Shown here piece by piece: positions 10,446 to 20,041 of a DNA stretch of 64,000 nt. The position numbers were made by a program, and so were the translations under genes. The stretch covers positions 21,752,822 through 21,816,821 of the forward strand of contig CM037473.1 in NCBI GenBank assembly GCA_021014325.1, given 5' to 3'. The DNA comes from Plazaster borealis. Lineage: Eukaryota; Echinodermata; Asteroidea; Forcipulatida; Labidiasteridae. The first letter of the stretch is position 1. Every line of letters begins with the position of its first letter. Under the pieces are notes generated by a model. The model was not told the origin of the DNA and ran no database searches. It saw only the letters and a list, made by a program, of their open reading frames with translations.

Positions 10446-10734
10446 CTGCAAAAAAGAAGGCAAAAAGAACTAAAAAGTACTTTACAGCGTTACCGGTATA
10501 TATAGTATTTTCGCGGCAGCAGTTCATTCTTATAAGAGACAAAACATTTTTGTTTTGAACATTTCAATTGTATTCGCAAAGGAAGCGCCAAAGCGAGGGC
10601 AAGCAAGCCATTAAGCCCTTTGCTTTATTCCGCATGGTTTATTCGATACATACAAGCAGTAGGCCTACCGGTAACTTTCGCTTATTACAAAATTAATTGG
10701 TGGAACCAGTCGTAAACAGTATAAGAATTAATCA

Positions 10735-10990
10735 GCAATTATCATCCATCAAGGACTCTTCGCTCCAGCAACAAAGATCTTCTCACTCCGCATCCAGTTC
10801 TCACAAAATCATACGGTCAACGTGCCTTCAAATTTACTGCTCCTGAACTATGGAACAATATACCACACCAAATCAAAAACTGCCCCACCCTGGAACAATT
10901 TAAATCGCAACTAAAAACAAACCCAAGCGCATAGAGGCTCCTTTTGTATTGTGCGCTTTATAAGAACTGTTTATTATTATTATTATTAAA
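10735..10990 (+). pseudogene. CR1/L2-type retrotransposon 3' fragment
   Basis: A plus-strand frame ending at 10934 reads LLTPHPVLTKSYGQRAFKF, TAPELWNNIPHQIKNC and LEQFKSQLKTN, then stops. This is the typical last segment of CR1/L2 ORF2 ('R.F..APELWN.LP..I......FK..LK'). A short 3' UTR with gcgctttataa and a TTATTATTA tail follows. Only the 3' end is present, as is usual for target-primed insertions. It lies in an intron, antisense to the FReD gene. Confidence 0.75.
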
Positions 10991-11239
10991 TCACTTTTTA
11001 TATTGTTTGTTTTACTTTTATTTATTTTCAATTCTTGATACATTGTTCTGAAATATATAAATATATTTTTGCTTCTCAGCAAAATATTTAAGGCTGGAAA
11101 TACATAATGTCCGTCATGCGTTGTGCGTAATGCGTCGCGCGCAATTCTGTAAAATGAAAATACACGCCAAGCAATGCGCATTTTTACGGGTTACGTCGTA
11201 CGCAATACGGATACATGAAATAATATTGTTGGTATAAAG

Positions 11240-11280
11240 CATTGATCTCTATTATATTGACAATATAATAGAGATCAATG
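11240..11280. repeat. Perfect 20-bp palindrome
   Basis: The arms cattgatctctattatattg and caatataatagagatcaatg are exact inverse complements separated by one base. A 10-bp direct repeat GGTATAAAGC flanks the hairpin (11231-11240 and 11280-11289, overlapping the arms). Confidence 0.85.
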
Positions 11281-11614
11281 GTATAAAGCCACTCCATTCA
11301 ACCTCGTTCCCAGGGGTGATTGATCTCGCCGTGCCATTGTTTCTCAACATGCCTTGCTCGCTCAGGTTTCGATACGGCGGGCTGCCCATGGTAGTGAGGC
11401 TGACTCCCACTTAAACGCAAACTGGCCCCATTGATTTCCAGATGCCTATACGACATGCGTTGAACCTTTTTTTTTCGTTGAATATTATATGAAAGAACAA
11501 ACTCATTTTGGGACTTGCCTTTCACGTTTGTCTTGCAAACACTCAAAAAATATATCACTTTCTATAGAAATGTCTTTGAACGACGGAATTAGTGTGCCCC
11601 CTCCCCCCCCCCAT

Positions 11615-11616
<2 letters not shown>

Positions 11617-11645
<29 letters not shown>
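11617..11645. repeat. (AC)n microsatellite
   Basis: About fourteen AC dinucleotides follow a C-rich run. The open frame across it is low-complexity. Confidence 0.9.
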
Positions 11646-11654
11646 TCCTTACGG

Positions 11655-11795
11655 ATCCGGTTTGTGGGGTACTGCTATTGTTGTTCTATTATTCCCTTTT
11701 CTGAAGAATTCCCTTGTGGGGCCCAATTGTTCCTATTGAAATGACCTTGTGGGGTCAATTGTTCCATTGTTGTCAGGACCCCACATATGCCCTTC
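11655..11795. repeat. Dispersed repeat (TGTGGGGT family), copy 2
   Basis: Contains attgttgttctattattccc, the same words as 26525-26655 and the reverse complement of 486-622. Confidence 0.55.
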
Positions 11796-12149
11796 CGTGT
11801 GTCCACACATGTTTGTAAATCCCGCTTACCGAGGACTTCTCTTTGTTCTCCCATTGTTTGGACATAGTTTTTTTTAGCGACGTCCCCATTGGGTTTGTAC
11901 ACGAAAACGAAGCGAGGACGTCCAAGCTCTGTCAAACACCCGGATCCCTTTTGTTAAAGTACTCGGTTTGAATGGATAGACACGCTCACACACACATCTT
12001 TGGAACTGGAAGTAGCGAAAACCCTGCACATGCTCAGCAGATGTGCGCGCGTTTGACGTAATGACTATGACGTGAGCGTTGTTTGGCGTGTATTTTAATT
12101 TTCACGCATTGCGTGTCGCTCAACGCATGTCGGATACTTGGACTTCCGG

Positions 12150-12325
12150 CGTGGCAGGAGATTCTGTCCCCCCGGAGATTTTGTCCCCCCATACGGCGAA
12201 CTGTGTACAAACTTATTTTGATAGCACCCTCTTTTGAATCATCCTCCTCCAGCCCATGTTAATTTCCCGTATGGGGACAGAATCTCTGGGGGACAGATTA
12301 CCCTGGGACACCGGCCTTCAATTAG
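12150..12325. mobile_element. Palindromic MITE (GATTCTGTCCCCC)
   Basis: The left half has ggagattctgtccccccgga and catacgg. The right half has ccgtatggggacagaatctc and ends near ggacaccggcc, inverse to gccggtgt-like sequence. The length is about 175 bp, non-coding, in the intron beside the FReD central exon. Confidence 0.55.
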
Positions 12326-12369
12326 TTGACGTTTGTCCATAAACACACAACAGAAGGAAACAAACTAAC

Positions 12370-12634
12370 TCTTGTCCAGATTTCCCACGTGCATAATGTA
12401 GTTATTTCCTGAAACACGGAATGGGAATTTCCTGTCATAATACGTCGTGTAATCATCGTCTTTAAGATCCATTCTGACCACCCACTTTTCCCGCTCGTCT
12501 CCACCATTGGTCAGGATCCGAAGTATCTCATTCCCGAGCCAAAACTCCTCTGTCAGGGTACCGAAGCCTTCCTTGTATTCAGCCCATGTTCGATTGAAAT
12601 TAAGAGTCCCGTTCATCAACCGTCTCTGGAAAAC
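12370..12634 (-). CDS. Exon: FReD, central B-subdomain
   Basis: This is a 265-bp exon with acceptor ttttttctcaataag and donor AAGA|gttagt, phase 0 in and phase 1 out, coding 88 residues. It contains VFQRRLMNGTLNFNRTW, AEYKEGFG, the strongly conserved EFWLGNE motif, a WVVRMDL strand, and FRVSGNNYIMHVGNLDK. These match the FReD core ('QRR..G...F.R.W..Y..GFG....EFWLGN', then 'LR.DL' and the 'Y.L...Y.G' strand). The exon stops at the point where a normal FReD goes on to the GDAL / P-subdomain segment. That continuation lies 6.2 kb downstream, beyond four FA58C exons. There are no internal stops. Confidence 0.93.
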
Positions 12635-12785
12635 CTTATTGAGAAAAAAATGAAACAGAGAGGAGATTTCATCCAAGCAATGTCAGAAAACACGGTATAG
12701 CTTATGAGATTATTTGAGATGTAATCAAATTGCTTATGATGCACGATTAATTCAGGTATAGGCCTAAAAATTCTCAATCTCAAAG

Positions 12786-15550
12786 GTTAATGATAATAAT
12801 AATAATAAGACTTGTAATGCGCACATATCCACCCTGCTGGGTGTTCAAGGCGCAGTAAAAAACCAAAAAACAAAACAAAACAAAACGAAGACAAAACAGA
12901 CACAACAAAATTAGTCCTTGAAAACCTGTGACATAAGATGAGTTTTGAGAAGAGATTTGAATTTTGTGGTACAAAGACAAGATCTAAGATTAAGCGGTAG
13001 AGAGTTCCAGATGCGTGGCGCAGCTGAAGAAAAAGACCTGTCACCCCATGAGTGTCGAGACTTGGGTTCAATGAGGAGAAGCATGGAACTTGATCGAAGA
13101 TTCCTTGATGGAGTGTAAACTTGAAGTAGTTCAGAAATATAGTGGGGAGCCTTGCCATTAAGTGCTTTGTGGACAATGAGCATCAGCTTGAAGATGATTC
13201 GTTGAGAGATAGGAGCCAATGTAGTTGTTTCAGAATGGGGGTGATAGAACAGGATTTTCTAGACAGTGTCACAATGCGGGCAGCGGTATTTTGGAGGCGT
13301 TGAAGACGGGAAATCTGGTTGTTAGGAAGACTGTAGAGAAGAGCATTGCCGTTGTCAAGACGAGAAGTAACAAATGCATGAATGACCTTTTCAGTGGCAC
13401 TTTTGTCCAAGTACTTGCGAATCTTACCAATATTCCTGATGTGATATGATGACAGACGAACGATGTTGTTGATGTGTGGTTGAAGTGTCATCGATGAATC
13501 AAAAATAACCCCTAAGTTCCGAGCTTGCAGCGAGGAGCTATCCGAGCATCACCGATGGAAATGTATGGCACTGAAACCTTTGTTAACTGTTGACGTGACC
13601 CAAATAGAAGGAACTCTGTCTTATCATCATTTAACTTCAGGAAGTTTTGTTGTGTCCAACGTCGAATCTCTTGGATGCATTTCTCAAGTCTTGCAATAGA
13701 TGCATTGGCGTTTTCTTGAGAAGATTTAAACGTGATGTATAGCTGAGTGTCGTCTGCGTACACATGGTAATTCAGATTAAATTTCAGGATGATGTCACGA
13801 ATCGGTAAAGTGTACAGCGTAAACCACTGCGGGCCCAGTACCGACCCCTGTGGCACAGAGTAGTTCAAAACAACAGGGTCTGATATTGCGGTGCCAATAC
13901 ATACATGCTGAGTTCTATTGTAGAGATACGATTTGCACCATGCTAGGGCTGTGTCCTCTATGCCAAGGTGATTCTGGAGCCGAGAGAGAAGGATGTTGTG
14001 ATCAACAGTGTCAAAGGCAGCACTCAAGTCTAGCAGGACTAGTGCTGTTAGGTTACCATTGTCCATTGCAGAAAGAATATCGTTGCTCACACGGACTAGT
14101 GCAGCTTCTGTCCCATGGAAAGGCTTGTATGCTGACTGGAACACGTCGGACAGGTTGAAATTATGAATGTGATCAGAAATGCGTGATGAAACTACTCGTT
14201 CGATGACTTTTCCAAGATATTTTAAGTTTGCAACCGGTCTGTAGTTTTTGAATATCTCCTTGTCCAGGTTTGGTTTCTTGATGAGCGGCCTGATGTAGGA
14301 AACTTTGAGGCTATCGGGGAAACAACCGGAACTGAGAGATTTGTTTACAAGATTAGTGATGTAGGGTAAAAATATATCAATGTTTTGCTTCATCATGGAT
14401 GTTGACACTGGATCCAGCTCACAGGATTTTGAAGGAGATTTCATAATAACCCTTTGAATCTCAGCAACAGTGGCAGGCTCAAACACAGATAGTCTGCACT
14501 CTGGTTGAAGATGTGGCAATGTCTGCGGCACGTTGTAAGGGACTGATGAAAAAGATGAGCGGATGTCTGAAATTTTGGTGACAAAGAATTTCTGGAATTC
14601 ATTTGCCAAGTCCTGATCATTGTAAGTGGATGGAAGGACGGGGGTTTTGGGTTTGAGCAACAACTTACCAATTATCTTGAAGAGCTTCTTTTGATCTCCT
14701 GAGGATTCTTGTACTTGGGATGAATAATGGGTGATCTTTGCCTGGTTGATCAAATTCCTGACTACTTTACATTGGTTGCGATATTCTTGTCGTTGTATTT
14801 CCAACTTGCCATTTTTCCGCCATTTCCGCTCAAGTTGACGACAGGTCTTTCTTGCTGTACGAATATCATCATTGAACCAAGAAACTTCAGTTCGGACCTT
14901 GACTGATCTTGTTTTCCAGGGTGCGTATTTATCCAAGATGTCACTGATAGTACTCTCATATTGGCTGACATAGGAATCCAAGCAGCCGTGATCAATTTCC
15001 AGCTTTGCTAAATGAGTTCCTATGTCGCGGAACACTTCAGGAGAATTCACATGTTTCCACTGTCGGCTCTTTATAGTGACGGTTGGGACTTTGGGCTTGC
15101 ACAGACTCAAGTTACACATGACTGCATAATGGTCTGAGAATCCAGGTAGAATAACAAAGTTTGAGACAATAGGTGGGGTGATGTCACGAGTTATGACAAG
15201 GTCCAGGCAATGACCGAGACGATGAGTCGGCTCCTTGATATGCTGGGTAAGACCGAAAGCCTGAAGTAGATGCTTAAACTGGTTTGCATTGGTGTTGTGG
15301 ATGTCATCAACATGAATGTTAAAGTCACCGGTGATGATGATTTCCGATGGATGAAGGAGATATTCTAAAATCAAATTCTCAAATTCCTTAAGAAAACTTG
15401 AGAAAGTCACATGTTGGCCGTTAGAATCTCTTTCAGGTCTGTATACAATGACAAGGCGAACAGATTTAGAGGTTGAATCCTTTGTTGATAAAAATATGTT
15501 AGGATGATCACTGACAGAATCACACATAGGCATAATTTTGTGTACATCTT
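12786..15550 (-). mobile_element. CR1-like non-LTR retrotransposon, 5'-truncated
   Basis: The element lies in the intron between exons 16556 and 12634, in the same orientation as the gene. It starts within the endonuclease domain and ends with a 3' UTR containing gcgccttgaacacccagcag followed by a short TTATTATTA tail. The same tail occurs at 46500-46730. Truncation at the 5' end and a simple-repeat tail are the marks of target-primed reverse transcription. Confidence 0.9.
12914..15533 (-). pseudogene. Endonuclease-reverse transcriptase ORF of the CR1-like element, two frameshifts
   Basis: The main frame (15533-13512, 673 codons) holds the C-terminal part of an apurinic-type endonuclease (ITGDFNIHVDD, then the closing GFSDHYAV) and a reverse transcriptase with LLDLSAAFDTVDH, the SVPQGSVLGP motif and the catalytic YADD. 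After a 1-bp frameshift near 13528 the next frame continues NLGVIFDSSM to RLQRLQNTAARIV. After another near 13213 it continues PISQRIIFKLMLIVHKAL to APRIWNSLPLNLRS, and stops at 12914. The N-terminal endonuclease and ORF1 are missing. Only two breaks over about 2.6 kb indicate a fairly young insertion. Encoded activities would be target nicking and reverse transcription of its own RNA. Confidence 0.92.
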
Positions 15551-16071
15551 CTGGTAAAACTTTATTTGTATTTTTTTATGGAGAATAAAAACATTATATC
15601 ACATATCACATCTGTTTATTGTACCGTTATTAGTTTGTTTATTTGTGGGTGTGTTTTCGTAGTTTTGTTTTTGTGTGTGTGTGTTTTGGAGTTTTGGTGT
15701 GTTTTTTTTCTTTTTTGAGGGGTGTGTTTGTTTGTTGGTTTGTTTTCGTTGTTTTGTCTAACGATCAGAATTATTGACTTCTTTGTAGTCGTATTTGTAT
15801 TGTAAAGGAAATGATAATCGTTGTTTCTGGAAGAGTGAATTCAGTTCTGTCTTAATTTCAATAAACAAGTTGCAATACGAAACACCTTTGCAAAAATTCA
15901 TTAAACTAAATTTGTCACTTTCAAGAAAGAATAAGGATTGTTTGAAACTTCAATTCATTTCGGATAAAATAATGTCAATGCAAGTGACCGGTCTAAGCAT
16001 ACTTTTACTAAACATGAATTGATTTTTTCCATAATTACCAATACAAACCTCAACCTATATAGGCCTATCCT

Positions 16072-16513
16072 TTAAAAGGTAGGGTCATAGATTGGTAAGT
16101 ATACTCCAAAAACTAATGACCATTAAAACTTACTCGGTGAGAAGCTCTGCAGCTGTTGATAGTATAAGCTATTTTGAGAAAAGATTCCCTTCCCTGCGAA
16201 TGGTTTGGATAAATTTTCACCCAAAAACATTTGAATCTGAGAAACATTCATGCATGAATCGTTTCTCAGTTATCTGAGGTTTTGTGTCCGTTCGCGAATG
16301 CTGTGGACAGTGATGCGGATAGTATTAGCCGAAACCTCGCTAAACGTTGAAAGAAACGACTTTCTTGTGACAGTTCTGTGCTGTTCTCTCAGCAAGATAA
16401 ACACTGTTATCAACTGACATTTTCACATGTGACTTTTATTGTATATTTCGTTATAATTTTGCCTATAAATCAGCATAACGTTGACAAAAACAAATATATG
16501 ACCCTACCATTAA
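16072..16513 (+). mobile_element. MITE family B, complete copy
   Basis: TTAA-bounded, with left end ggtagggtcatagattggt and right end inverse atatatgaccctacc. The length is 442 bp, with no coding potential. A decayed relative is visible at about 16840-17010 (words cgacgtaactttt, tgctgttctctgacacagca). Confidence 0.7.
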
Positions 16514-16555
16514 GACTAACAGTTACAGTAAATATACGATACTAAATTGACTTAC

Positions 16556-16677
16556 AATCCAGCCATTGCTTTTCCCCATTTTGCAATACACTCGCAAGCC
16601 ACCCGTATACTGCGGTGGGTAAATTGTGTAAACACCACTCGATGTGTAACCAGCATGCAGTTTAGCCTGACAGTCAC
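16556..16677 (-). CDS. Exon: FReD, N-terminal A-subdomain
   Basis: This is a 122-bp exon with acceptor tttcattcctag and donor ATT|gtaagt, entering in phase 1 and leaving in phase 0. Forty codons read DCQAKLHAGY, TSSGVYTIYP, then VYCKMGKSNGWI. This is the classic start of a fibrinogen-related domain: the first disulfide pair (DC ... YC), the 'G..SGVYTIYP' strand and the 'GGW' turn, here 'SNGWI'. It joins in frame to the 12370-12634 exon, giving GWI-VFQRR, which is exactly the canonical FReD sequence order. Length and intron position fit FReD genes. The intron that follows is about 3.9 kb and contains a CR1-like retrotransposon. Confidence 0.87.
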
Positions 16678-17103
16678 CTAGGAATGAAATGTACAAAATA
16701 ATACAGTGCGCAAGTCCGATAGTTTTATTTGATCATAATTGAATTTGAATTAGAGGCCTTTTTCTGTATCCCTTTTTAATGAAAACCTGTTTACAGTGAA
16801 CTTCAGTATCGATTAGGAAGAGTTAACAATTACTCAGAAACAGCGTTTTGAACGACGTAACTTTTGAGGTGATATGGTTCGAGAAAGGACCAAGCGACCA
16901 TCAGCGCTAAATAATTATACGCCATTTTCCTGCGTGCAAGATATGTGAGTTTTTTGCTGTTCTCTGACACAGCAAGATAAACACTGTATTTAGCTGAAGT
17001 GAGACTACGACCATACTGCGACCTTCTCCCCGAGCGTAGGTTATTTAGTCGTTTAAATTTTATTATGCAGTAAAGAGTTTGAAAACATTAATTTGTATTT
17101 TAC

Positions 17104-17343
17104 CATGACACTTGAAGTAATTGTGTATGATCTCTTGGTTGTCAGTGAAGATTGGTTGGTCCGTATAGTATGGTTGAAACGCCCTCTTGGGAATGACCAT
17201 GTTCACACCCCCTGGTCTGATCTCTGAGCATGAGCAAAGATCCTGTCGCTCAAGAGGTAGCACCCAGCGGAGCTCACCCCGCTGGTTTGGATCCGTTTCT
17301 TGTCCAAAATAGCACAGCCTCCCCGAAACACACCACAGATTTG
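17104..17343 (-). CDS. Exon: Cys-containing N-terminal module of unknown family
   Basis: This is a 240-bp exon with acceptor ...ccttaaaag at its 5' side and donor CATG|gtaaaa at its 3' side. It is open for 79 codons, entering and leaving in phase 1. The peptide runs from NLWCVSGRLCYFGQ near the start to NYFKCHG at the end and has five cysteines (residues 4, 10, 37, 39 and 77 of the exon). Its last base plus the first two of the 16556-16677 exon make a Gly codon just before the FReD 'DC' motif, so the splice gives KCHGDCQ. I do not recognise the family. In other invertebrate FReD proteins this position may hold Ig-like, coiled-coil or EGF modules, and this matches none clearly. The odd cysteine count suggests a partner cysteine in an unfound upstream exon, or pairing between chains. 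Confidence 0.6.
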
Positions 17344-20041
17344 CTTTTAAGGAAAAGAAAATTACTGATAATAATTGAGTGAGTTGTCAGTCTCTTTACA
17401 AACGTTACGGAATATGGAGTCACCTCTTTAAAACAAATTGACAAATTAATGATGGCACCAATCCGACTGTAAAAACTAACCCTAAATTGTTTTCCTTTAG
17501 CGTTGTGGCAGAGTTCCAATCTCAGGAATGAACCCTTTCAAAACAGCCCCATAGAATAAAATCAACATCTAGAACAGATTGTTTGTAAGTTCAAGGAATT
17601 GCCGAAACTGAGAGGTAGTCTGCTTAATCTGCATGCCTTGGTCATTCTGAGAGAGATTAATTGCAGACAAAGGCAACATCAGCCATTTCAATCTCTCTAA
17701 ATTTACCAAATTTTGCATAGGTTATTTTGAATGCCAGTCAACTCACCCCAGCAAAGTCCCCCACTACAAAGTCCCCCACTACAAAGTCGCCCCCGACAGA
17801 GTCGCCATTTCACAAAGCGAGGGCGCTATTGAGAATTTTGAAACAACTTATTCAGGCAATTTGTAAGACATATTCTGTATAGGAGATCCACTCTGTATGT
17901 CGGCGTAACAATAATACAAAGTCTGTGGCTCTAATTCTCAAAACGGTGTGACGTTAAACATAGAACTGGAAATAAGGTAAAGTGGCGTATCTTTCAAACA
18001 TACACCACTTTCTCAAATTTTCAACAGCATGCCCCCCCCCCCCAAAAAAAAATCCTGTTGTTAACGTTATGCACGACGGGTTACATAAACGTGTTTAATC
18101 TTGGTGAAATGATCTCCAACTAAATTGTCACAGCTTCTTTTAAAAATGTTAGAATAATAATGTTAAAAACTAGACAATTATGCACTAATTGACGTTGTAT
18201 TAATTGACGTTGTATTAATTGACGTTGATACAAAATAAATGTTTCCATGGTTTGAATTTAATTTAATTAAATGGATTGACTTGGGTATGTTGTGATGAAA
18301 GTACATTAATTAAACGTTTTGTGACATCGGAGTTAAGCCTTAGTCTCTTCCAACGCCGCATTTCAAATCGCCGCTGCCCCACTCCAGTAGAATCATGCAT
18401 CATCGCAACATTACAAAGCCTATGTCTGGCCCTCCCCCCCCCCCACCCCAGGCCGCTAACAAAAGTGTTTGCGTAAATTTAAATCGTTAACTTTGTGAAA
18501 TCGCTCGGGCGACATTGTTGGAGGGAAACTTTGCTGGGGGACGAGTTGACTGCTTTTCGGTTTTCTCGCTGTTAAATTCGCCGGGTGACCGTTTGTGACT
18601 TGTTTTACTCTGCATGACGGGATATTATCGAAATATTTATTTCCAATCAAGCGCGTCAATCTGTCTTGAAAGGTGGGGGGGGGGGGACATCGTTAGTCAT
18701 AAAGTTTACGGTGTGGGGTCCGGGCCCGCTGTAGGGCCCCGAGATTTTTTAGGTCGTAAATGCGCTCTAGTAATTTTTAAGTCTTTTCAGAGACACCTTT
18801 TGACCCTTTAAATTAATGTTTGGGGTGATGTGGCCCCTCAGAATTTAAATTATTTCTATTATATATTTATTTATTTATTTATTTATTATTATTATTTTTC
18901 GGTGGGGGGGGGGGTGGGGGATTCAAAGTCTATTTCAAGCCATTTGGTGAACCATTTTAGCTATAATATGGGTTATTATTTCTGAACATTTAATATGTCC
19001 AGACGGCGTTTCGTCCCAATCATCGCATCATTAAGGGCGGTTCCAGACAAGTGAGTGCGGAATGCGAATCCTCAACGGCATGGTGTTCAGGGCCCGCTTG
19101 AGGACCCGGGACAATTTTGCATTCTAAAAACAAACTGAATTTAAACTGAAAAACACGGTAATAAATTATTTATCCATAACATTTGATTTTTTCCCCCTAG
19201 CAGTATATTACCGAACATGTTTATTTGTACAGACACGGATAGTACATAGTAAATCAAGGCTAGTACAATTATCTTAACCGATGACCACATTGGCAACTCG
19301 GTGTATTAATGCTGAATTCTTATTAAGGTCAACTCAATGAAACACAATTTCAAGAAAGCCTACTGAATCTGATAATGCATTTCAAAATGTTTTCTGGGTT
19401 ATCGTTACACTTAATTGGATGTCAGTGCATGACTGTGTTGTTTACAGGGTAAATAAAGGTCCGTGAAAACTGAACTTTCTGACAGCAGTATCTAAAAAAA
19501 AAAAAAAAAAGCGTGTTTTGTATGATTATTTGGCAGTCTCGTTGACTTTAATAAAATTTTCATTTTTGGTGATGAGCTCTGATTGATGAATTGTATTTAT
19601 TAACTGGTGTTTAAACTGGCTTGAAACAAAAATGTCTCAGTTTCCATCACCGGCAACTTCCCTTCTTATTTTGAGTCCACACTTTTCCGCATTTGATATC
19701 AGACGGCCAAGATGAGTGTCTGCTTCTATAAAAAATGAAACACATCAATCTTGGAAGGTTCAGTTCTGTGTGGATACGATTGAGAAACAGAGCGTACATG
19801 TGTACTATAGCTCCCATCTGTTCAAGTTGCTATATACAAAGCTCATAAATCGGTTTACATTTTTCCTGACTTTCTCGTTTTATTACTGATCAGTTTTGAA
19901 ATTTGAAAACCAAGCTCAACAACGTTGTATTTATCACACGATACTAGCCATATCTTTGTTGAAATGGTTTTTGTTATAATTGATCGCTTTTCTCAAAAGT
20001 ATCAAATAGTAGGCCAGCCAAAGTGTGAAATTACACTTTGG
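17344..20041. other. Mostly no gene seen; 5' flank or introns of the FReD gene
   Basis: Missing upstream exons of the FReD gene may lie here, but I found none with a compatible phase-1 donor. Repetitive matter includes a 15-bp repeat (aaagtcccccactac, 17752-17790), a 16-bp triplicate around attaattgacgttgt (18188-18230), several poly-C/G runs and a (TTTA)n run near 18865-18885. One possible exon remnant is listed separately. Confidence 0.4.
19637..19725 (-). pseudogene. Possible OTU-like exon remnant
   Basis: After an acceptor (cattttttatag) the minus strand reads ADTHLGRLISNAEKCGLKI, then RREVAGDGN and a stop. 'V.GDGNC.F' is the catalytic-Cys motif of OTU-type cysteine proteases, but here the stop replaces the Cys codon. 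It is short and the match is small, so it may be chance or a decayed transposon-borne OTU domain. Confidence 0.22.

Larger units (their letters stand above)
11093..12149. mobile_element. Candidate TIR element with CATGCGTTG/CAACGCATG ends
   Basis: The left side reads tgtccgtcatgcgttgtgcg and then aaaatacacgcc. The reverse complement of the right side reads atccgacatgcgttgagcg and then aaaatacacgcc. The inverted similarity spans about 65 bp with mismatches. The interior holds a palindrome, an (AC)n run and the TGTGGGGT repeat, so it may be a composite of nested insertions. Confidence 0.45.
5945..17343 (-). other. Gene span: FReD protein with two embedded FA58C modules, eight exons
   Basis: I assembled this gene by hand from eight minus-strand exons with matching GT-AG sites and phases (1, 0, 1, 0, 1, 0, 1 across the seven introns). 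The product order is an unrecognised Cys-containing module, the FReD N-terminal part, FA58C 1, FA58C 2 and the FReD C-terminal part. FReD and FA58C domains are extracellular folds that bind carbohydrate, lipid or protein ligands. In invertebrates many FReD proteins are secreted lectin-like recognition factors, so a secreted or matrix/immune recognition role is inferred. No signal peptide exon was found upstream of 17343, so the 5' end is missing. A poly(A) signal lies about 42 bp past the stop codon. Introns range from 97 bp to about 3.9 kb and hold transposons. An alternative reading is two genes on the same strand, with a separate FA58C-FA58C-FReD-C gene starting near 10.5 kb. Confidence 0.75.

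Noticed and set aside
17449..17519. Possible upstream FReD-gene exon (LELCHNAKGKQF)
   Set aside because: Its donor (gttagt) would leave in phase 0 and cannot join the phase-1 acceptor of 17343. The only phase-1 frame contains stops.
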